Shown piece after piece: positions 7,671 through 11,115 of a stretch of DNA of 11,115 nt. A program made the translations under genes and the position numbers. Positions within the stretch are counted from its first letter, which is position 1, and each line of letters opens with the position of its first letter. Origin of the DNA: CAYSRM01 sp964475205. Lineage in GTDB: Bacteria; Verrucomicrobiota; Kiritimatiellia; UBA8416; CAYSRM01. The stretch lies in NCBI GenBank assembly GCA_964475205.1, contig CAYYVQ010000077.1:1-11115 (forward strand), in the 5' to 3' direction. The notes under the pieces were generated by a model that saw only the letters and a list, made by a program, of their open reading frames with translations, was not told the DNA's origin and did not search any database.

Positions 7671-7719
7671 CCCGCATGTGTCACGGGATTCGCAGCAGGA
7701 ATTCTGTGAGATATGCGGG
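7671..7719. repeat. Imperfect hairpin, second copy of the CCCGCATATCTCAC repeat
   Basis: Arms 7671-7691 and 7699-7719 (21 bases each, 17 matched) enclose the loop GCAGCAG. The right arm, read in reverse complement, starts CCCGCATATCTCAC exactly as the left arm of 4873-4911 and then continues AGAATTC where the other has GGAGTTC. The left arm has drifted (CCCGCATGTGTCAC). It lies downstream of the gene ending at 7750. Confidence 0.7.
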
Positions 7720-7723
7720 GTAG

Positions 7724-7735
7724 ACCCGTACGGGT
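7724..7735. terminator. Short palindrome after glyoxalase II gene
   Basis: ACCCGTACGGGT is a perfect 12-bp palindrome 14 bases beyond the stop codon of the minus-strand gene. With the larger hairpin next to it, it could help stop transcription, but no T run follows, so a standard intrinsic terminator is not shown. Confidence 0.25.
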
Positions 7736-7749
7736 GACACCGGGCGCAG

Positions 7750-8448
7750 TTACCAGGCATCCTTTTGTTTTCTAAGAAGAGTGAATACTTCCAGGGCGGG
7801 AGCTTCGGTCATATTGAGAACCGACTTAAGGGTTTCATTGTCTGCACGCAGGAAAGGGTTGATCTTATTTTCTCTGCTTATGGAAGAGGGGACGGTAATA
7901 GCCCCTGATCGTCCGGTTTCCTCAAGAGCAGCAGCGGCGTCATGATTCGCCGGTTCCACGGTCAACGCGAACTTCAGGTTATCGCGAGTGTAATTGTGCC
8001 CGCAGTAAACCTGTGTTTCTGGCGGAAGAGCACGGAGTTTGAGGAGAGATTGCCACATTCCGGCGTAATCGCCGGTAAAAACTCTGCCGCATCCCGCGAT
8101 AAACAGAGTGTCGCCGGTGAAAACTGTCTCTTTTTCCGGAAAATAGTAGCAGACGCTACCGGTGGTATGTCCTGGGGTTGGAATGACTTTAACCGTCTTG
8201 TCGAGGACGCTTATACTGTCCGACTTTGGTTTCTCTGCCTCTATGCCCGTCAATTTCCTGAGTTTTCTGCAGCCTGCTGTGTGGTCCATGTGATTATGAG
8301 TTACCAGTATCTGCGTCAGGTCCGTACCCTTGCTCTTAAGCGTATTCAGTACAACGTCGGCATCTGAAGGATCAATCACGGCCGACCTGGAGCCGACAGT
8401 CAGAAGATATATGTAGTTATCTCCGTATGTAATAGTGTCTATCAACAT
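7750..8448 (-). CDS. gloB: Hydroxyacylglutathione hydrolase (glyoxalase II), metallo-beta-lactamase fold
   Basis: The product is 232 aa, slightly shorter than typical GloB (about 250). Glyoxalase II hydrolyses S-lactoylglutathione, or a similar thiol ester, to D-lactate in the cytoplasm, the second step of methylglyoxal detoxification. The binuclear metal ligands are all visible: THNHMDH (H51, H53, D55, H56), PTPGH (H94), GDTLF (D113) and CGHNY (H151). The C-terminal domain carries NPFLR (197-201) and LRKQKD (225-230), a glyoxalase II signature that separates it from generic metallo-beta-lactamase hydrolases. There is no signal peptide. The ATG start has GGAG 9 bases upstream (8458-8461). It is divergent from the DUF3047 gene and monocistronic here; no glyoxalase I gene is in the window. 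If the host lacks glutathione, the substrate may be another thiol. Confidence 0.88.
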   Translation of the reverse strand: MLIDTITYGDNYIYLLTVGSRSAVIDPSDADVVLNTLKSKGTDLTQILVTHNHMDHTAGCRKLRKLTGIEAEKPKSDSISVLDKTVKVIPTPGHTTGSVCYYFPEKETVFTGDTLFIAGCGRVFTGDYAGMWQSLLKLRALPPETQVYCGHNYTRDNLKFALTVEPANHDAAAALEETGRSGAITVPSSISRENKINPFLRADNETLKSVLNMTEAPALEVFTLLRKQKDAW

Positions 8449-8690
8449 GTCGTATCACTCCGTCAAACCAGTTATAGATAGTGGCAAGGTTATAAACTAA
8501 TACTGTAAAGAAACCTCAGCGAGTTAACAACACAGGATTCGGAACGAAACACTTGAATACCATTATTTTCACTATGGGTCTGCTCCCAGTGGAATCGGCG
8601 TTGTTGAAGTGGTGGATAAGGCATTTCTGAAGTGGGATGCTTGACAGTAAAACAAACCGCGAAGTACGCTGGGGATACGGGAGGAAAGAG
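8449..8690. promoter_or_regulatory. Divergent intergenic region
   Basis: These 242 bp separate two divergent genes and must hold promoters for one or both, but no well-spaced -35/-10 pair was found. A small hairpin (CACT-AT-GGG, loop, CCC-AGTG) lies at 8570-8591. An open frame runs from an ATG at 8637 into the plus-strand gene, but that start has no ribosome binding site. Confidence 0.4.
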
Positions 8691-9383
8691 ATGAAACAGT
8701 TAGTAGTTATCGTAGCGGTGTTTGCCGTACAGGCGGCAGCGGGAGGCGATGTCGCGTTTCGTGAGGAATTCGCCACGCTTGACGGTTGGGAAGCGTTGAC
8801 GTTTCCAAAGATTGAAAAGCATACGCACTATGCCGTTACGAACATGTCCGGTCAAGCTGTTCTAAAGGCTGAAGCGAATGACTCTGCGTCCGGCCTTGTC
8901 CATACGAATGTCTTTAACCCCTACGAAACACCGATCATGCGCTTCCGCTGGCGTGCAGATAATGTGCTTGCGAAGGGCAATGCCACGCGTAAGGACGGCG
9001 ACGATTATCCGATCCGGGTTTATGTCTTCTTTCCGTATAATCCGGATACAGCCGGGTGGCGAATGCGGGCACAATACGGAATTGCGCGGCGCCTCTTCGG
9101 CGAATACCCCCCGCACAGCGGACTTAACTACATATGGGCAAACCGTAAGCATAAGTCCCGTATTCTCGACAGTCCCTATACTGCGCGTTCGAAAATGATC
9201 ATTTTGCAGGCAGGCAAGCAGCGCCTTGGTGAATGGATTGATGAGGAAGTCAACATCCTCGAAGACTACCGCGAAGCATTTGGCGAGGATCCGCCGAAGT
9301 CAGCGCGCCTGGCCATCATGAGTGATGCGGACAATACTGGCGGAAGTGCGGTCGGATACTTGAACTGGATCGAGCTGAAGTGA
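8691..9383 (+). CDS. Secreted DUF3047 family protein
   Basis: The product is 230 aa. ATG 8691 is chosen over the in-frame ATG at 8637 because GGAGG (8680-8684) sits 6 bases upstream and the protein then begins with a clear signal peptide (MKQLVVIVAVFAVQAAAG, cleavage near A17). The mature protein matches the DUF3047 pattern along its length: FREEFATLDGWEALTFPKIE (23-42), ASGLV (66-70), GDDYPIRVYVFF (103-114), GEYPPHSGLNYIWANRKH (137-154), EEVNILEDYREAFGEDPP (185-202) and DADNTGGSAVGYLNWIE (212-228). The molecular function of the family is not known to me; it is probably a small beta-rich periplasmic protein, and the many conserved D, N, W and Y residues hint at ligand binding. The gene appears complete and alone, divergent from gloB. 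Family call is from remembered sequence patterns. Confidence 0.85.
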   Translation: MKQLVVIVAVFAVQAAAGGDVAFREEFATLDGWEALTFPKIEKHTHYAVTNMSGQAVLKAEANDSASGLVHTNVFNPYETPIMRFRWRADNVLAKGNATRKDGDDYPIRVYVFFPYNPDTAGWRMRAQYGIARRLFGEYPPHSGLNYIWANRKHKSRILDSPYTARSKMIILQAGKQRLGEWIDEEVNILEDYREAFGEDPPKSARLAIMSDADNTGGSAVGYLNWIELK

Positions 9384-9927
9384 GACGGGCTATCGTTGAT
9401 CTATGATGTGTGACGGTTTTCGGTCCTGGCGGTTTGCCAGGTTGCAGGTCGACACGAAACGACGAAATGGGAGGATTTTCTATGCGGGTTGAGTTATGTA
9501 CGCTGAATAAGGTGCCGTCTCCGACCGGGATGTGACCGATGAACAGGAGGAAGCGCTTCGACCGTATTATTATTACGGGATTATTTATCTGACTGCTCTG
9601 ATTGCTTTTCAGAATATGTCCAGCAAGTCAATGACGCGCTCCATGTCCCTCTGTAAAGGTTTTGCGAGGTATTACAAAAAACCTTCATTTTGCAGGATGC
9701 CAACAAGTTGGAGACAATAGAAAACATGCTGCGAGTCGCAGTGAAGCCGTAAAATAAATATCTCCGGGACGGTATTTTGAATATCTTGCAAAGTTCCAAT
9801 GTGAAATGTGAAGACGTGACCCCGAAGACGTGCATCCGCCGCCGGAGGTTCCGATTTGGCTCGCAGATCGGCATGACTCGTCAATCGTATGGCCTTCCCT
9901 GACGAAATCACCATGTGGTTTTCATCG
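9384..9927. other. Intergenic region with decayed sequence
   Basis: There is no intact gene. A very short frame at 9482-9535 (17 codons, ATG preceded by GGGAGGA) could be a leader peptide but leads to no complete gene. It is followed by a possible coding remnant (9543-9752). From 9753 on the sequence is AT-rich, then contains a GTGAAATGTGAAGACGTGAC stretch (9801-9820) that looks like repeat-type filler. Confidence 0.5.
9543..9752 (+). pseudogene. Possible decayed coding remnant
   Basis: In one plus-strand frame the translation reads like a real helical protein (DYLSDCSDCFSEYVQQVNDA, then a TAA at 9654-9656, then ILQDANKLETIENMLRVAVK and a stop at 9750-9752). Only one internal stop separates the two halves. 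There is no start codon or ribosome binding site in this frame, and the upstream end closes at a TGA (9540-9542). AGGAGG at 9544-9549 is not followed by a start in this frame. I do not recognise the family. It could be the tail of a lost gene or chance. Confidence 0.25.
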
Positions 9928-11115
9928 TCAATAAGTTTTGGGTTCCTTAACCTTCGACTCACTATGCCGTGCGGTCAGCGTATAGAGGCAGGGCATGAGC
10001 AACAGAGCCACGGGCATTTCGAGGAGCAGGCCGCCGATGGCGCCGATGGCCATGGGCTGAAGCATATCTGCCCCCTCGCCGAGATTAAGGGCCAGCGGCA
10101 GGAATCCCATCATCGTGGTCAGTGTTGTCATGATACGGGGGCGCAGACGGATCTTGGCGGCGTTGATGATGGCGTCGAACGGGGAAAGATGATCACGCTC
10201 CTGTAATTCCCCGGCGAAGGTCAGCAGTAGCACGCCGTCGTTGACGGTGGCGGCCACCACCACCAGTACACCGATAATCACCGTTGCCCCGAGCGGGAAA
10301 CCGGTGAAGTACAGGGCATAGACTATACCGGTCAAGCATACCGGAACGCTGCCCAGGATGAGCGTTGGCAGTTTCAGGCTGTTGAACTGCACGGTCAGAA
10401 TGATGAACGAGAAGAAAAGCGCGAAACCGAGAACTGACAGCACGGTGTCCTTCATGTCGGTCATCAATTCAGCGCTTCCGCCGAAGCTCAACTCGTAGCC
10501 GGGCGGATACTCAAGATCGGCGAGCAGGCTCTTCAATTGGGCGACCCCGCCGGCAAGATCGCCTTCCGCCAGATCAACTTCGATGGAGACCTGCTTGACC
10601 TGGTTTTCGCGGGTGATTTCCACTGGGCCGACGCCGGAGCGGACTTCGGCGATATCGCGCACGCGCAGCATTTGACCGCCGAGCCGCGACAGGGGCAGGT
10701 TTTCGATATCCCGGCTATCGTTGATCCTGATCTCCGGCACGATGGTGCGGATATCGATGTATTCGCCGCCTTCACGGTAGCGTGTCGATACGGTGCCGTT
10801 GATCAGCGTACGCAATGTATTCGCTACCTCGGCGACCTCAATGTCAAGGTCCGCGGCTTTAGCCCGGTCGATACTGACCTGATATTCGGGGCGCGAAAGA
10901 TCCATCGAAATGTTGACACTGGCAACGTTGACGCTTTGCCGCATGGTTTTGGCGACGCGTTTGGCAAGATTACCTAACATATCCGTGTCCTGGCCGCGAA
11001 TCTGTACAACGAGATCCGATGAGCGCATTCCCTTGATGCCCTTGATGGGGTTCTGCCTCGCCATGGCCCGAGCCCCGGGCAGGGGAGTCTGCGCTACGGT
11101 TTTGCGCAGCGACTG
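9928..11115 (-). CDS. RND-family efflux permease, C-terminal part (AcrB/CusA-like)
   Basis: 395 codons are visible and the frame is open to the window edge, so the 5' end, roughly the first 650 residues of a protein of about 1,040, lies outside. The ATG at 11064 is internal. RND permeases are inner-membrane proton antiporters that pump drugs, lipids or metals through a tripartite complex. The fragment holds most of the second periplasmic loop (residues 1 to about 220) and five membrane helices corresponding to TM8-TM12: about 224-243, 249-270, 275-299, 327-345 and 355-377. GVLVVVAATVNDGVLLLTF matches the TM10 region, where many relatives have NN or NA instead of ND. RLRPRIMTTLTTMMGFLPLA and MAIGAIGGLLLEMPVALLLM are the usual TM11-TM12 blocks. 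The TM4 charged residues that carry protons are outside the window, and no adaptor or outer-membrane partner is visible, so substrate is unknown. Confidence 0.9.
   Translation of the reverse strand, partial: QSLRKTVAQTPLPGARAMARQNPIKGIKGMRSSDLVVQIRGQDTDMLGNLAKRVAKTMRQSVNVASVNISMDLSRPEYQVSIDRAKAADLDIEVAEVANTLRTLINGTVSTRYREGGEYIDIRTIVPEIRINDSRDIENLPLSRLGGQMLRVRDIAEVRSGVGPVEITRENQVKQVSIEVDLAEGDLAGGVAQLKSLLADLEYPPGYELSFGGSAELMTDMKDTVLSVLGFALFFSFIILTVQFNSLKLPTLILGSVPVCLTGIVYALYFTGFPLGATVIIGVLVVVAATVNDGVLLLTFAGELQERDHLSPFDAIINAAKIRLRPRIMTTLTTMMGFLPLALNLGEGADMLQPMAIGAIGGLLLEMPVALLLMPCLYTLTARHSESKVKEPKTY

Noticed and set aside
7444..7677. 77-codon minus-strand frame within the hairpin element
   Set aside because: It runs through both arms of the inverted repeats; the pairing explains the sequence better than a protein does.
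8637..8690. Earlier ATG giving an 18-residue longer DUF3047 protein
   Set aside because: The extension is polar and would bury the signal peptide, while the ATG at 8691 has a well-spaced GGAGG.
9581..9962. Two minus-strand frames downstream of the RND gene
   Set aside because: They have no ribosome binding site, no domain-like sequence, and overlap the better-looking plus-strand remnant.

Overview
The window looks like part of a metagenome-assembled genome of a PVC-superphylum bacterium, most likely Kiritimatiellota, Lentisphaerota or Verrucomicrobiota. This is inference. It rests on a DUF4091/GH123-like secreted protein, a modular surface protein (LamG-like, Ig-like and TSP3-like parts with a short C-terminal domain ending in FYRIHVSLP), and intergenic DNA rich in structured repeats. 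A 100-N scaffold gap (7051-7150) is flanked by an exact 55-base duplication, typical of de Bruijn assembly.

Layout. 1-506 holds no convincing gene. 507-3263 (+) encodes a secreted DUF4091/GH123-like protein. It converges, with a 28-bp gap, on 3292-4803 (-), a GH20 beta-N-acetylhexosaminidase. The GH20 gene has a strong SD and a perfect 16-bp palindrome just upstream of it. A near-perfect hairpin (4873-4911) separates it from 5022-6855 (-), a membrane-anchored or secreted modular protein interrupted by an apparent one-base frameshift in a CCCC run (6504-6507). 6856-7331 is leader, repeat DNA and the gap. 7332-7604 is a 273-bp element with imperfect terminal inverted repeats enclosing two further hairpins, probably a MITE-like or structured-RNA repeat. 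A second hairpin related to the first follows at 7671-7719.

The right half contains a glyoxalase II gene (7750-8448, -), a divergent secreted DUF3047 protein (8691-9383, +), about 540 bp with a possible decayed coding remnant (9543-9752), and the C-terminal third of an RND efflux permease (9928-11115, -) that runs off the window.

The two glycosidase-type genes plausibly act on N-acetylhexosamine-containing glycans: the DUF4091 protein is exported, while GH20 lacks a signal peptide and would act in the cytoplasm. The other genes form no recognisable pathway. I see no clear new multi-gene system. The most unusual material is the repeat and hairpin DNA at 6856-7735 and 4873-4911.
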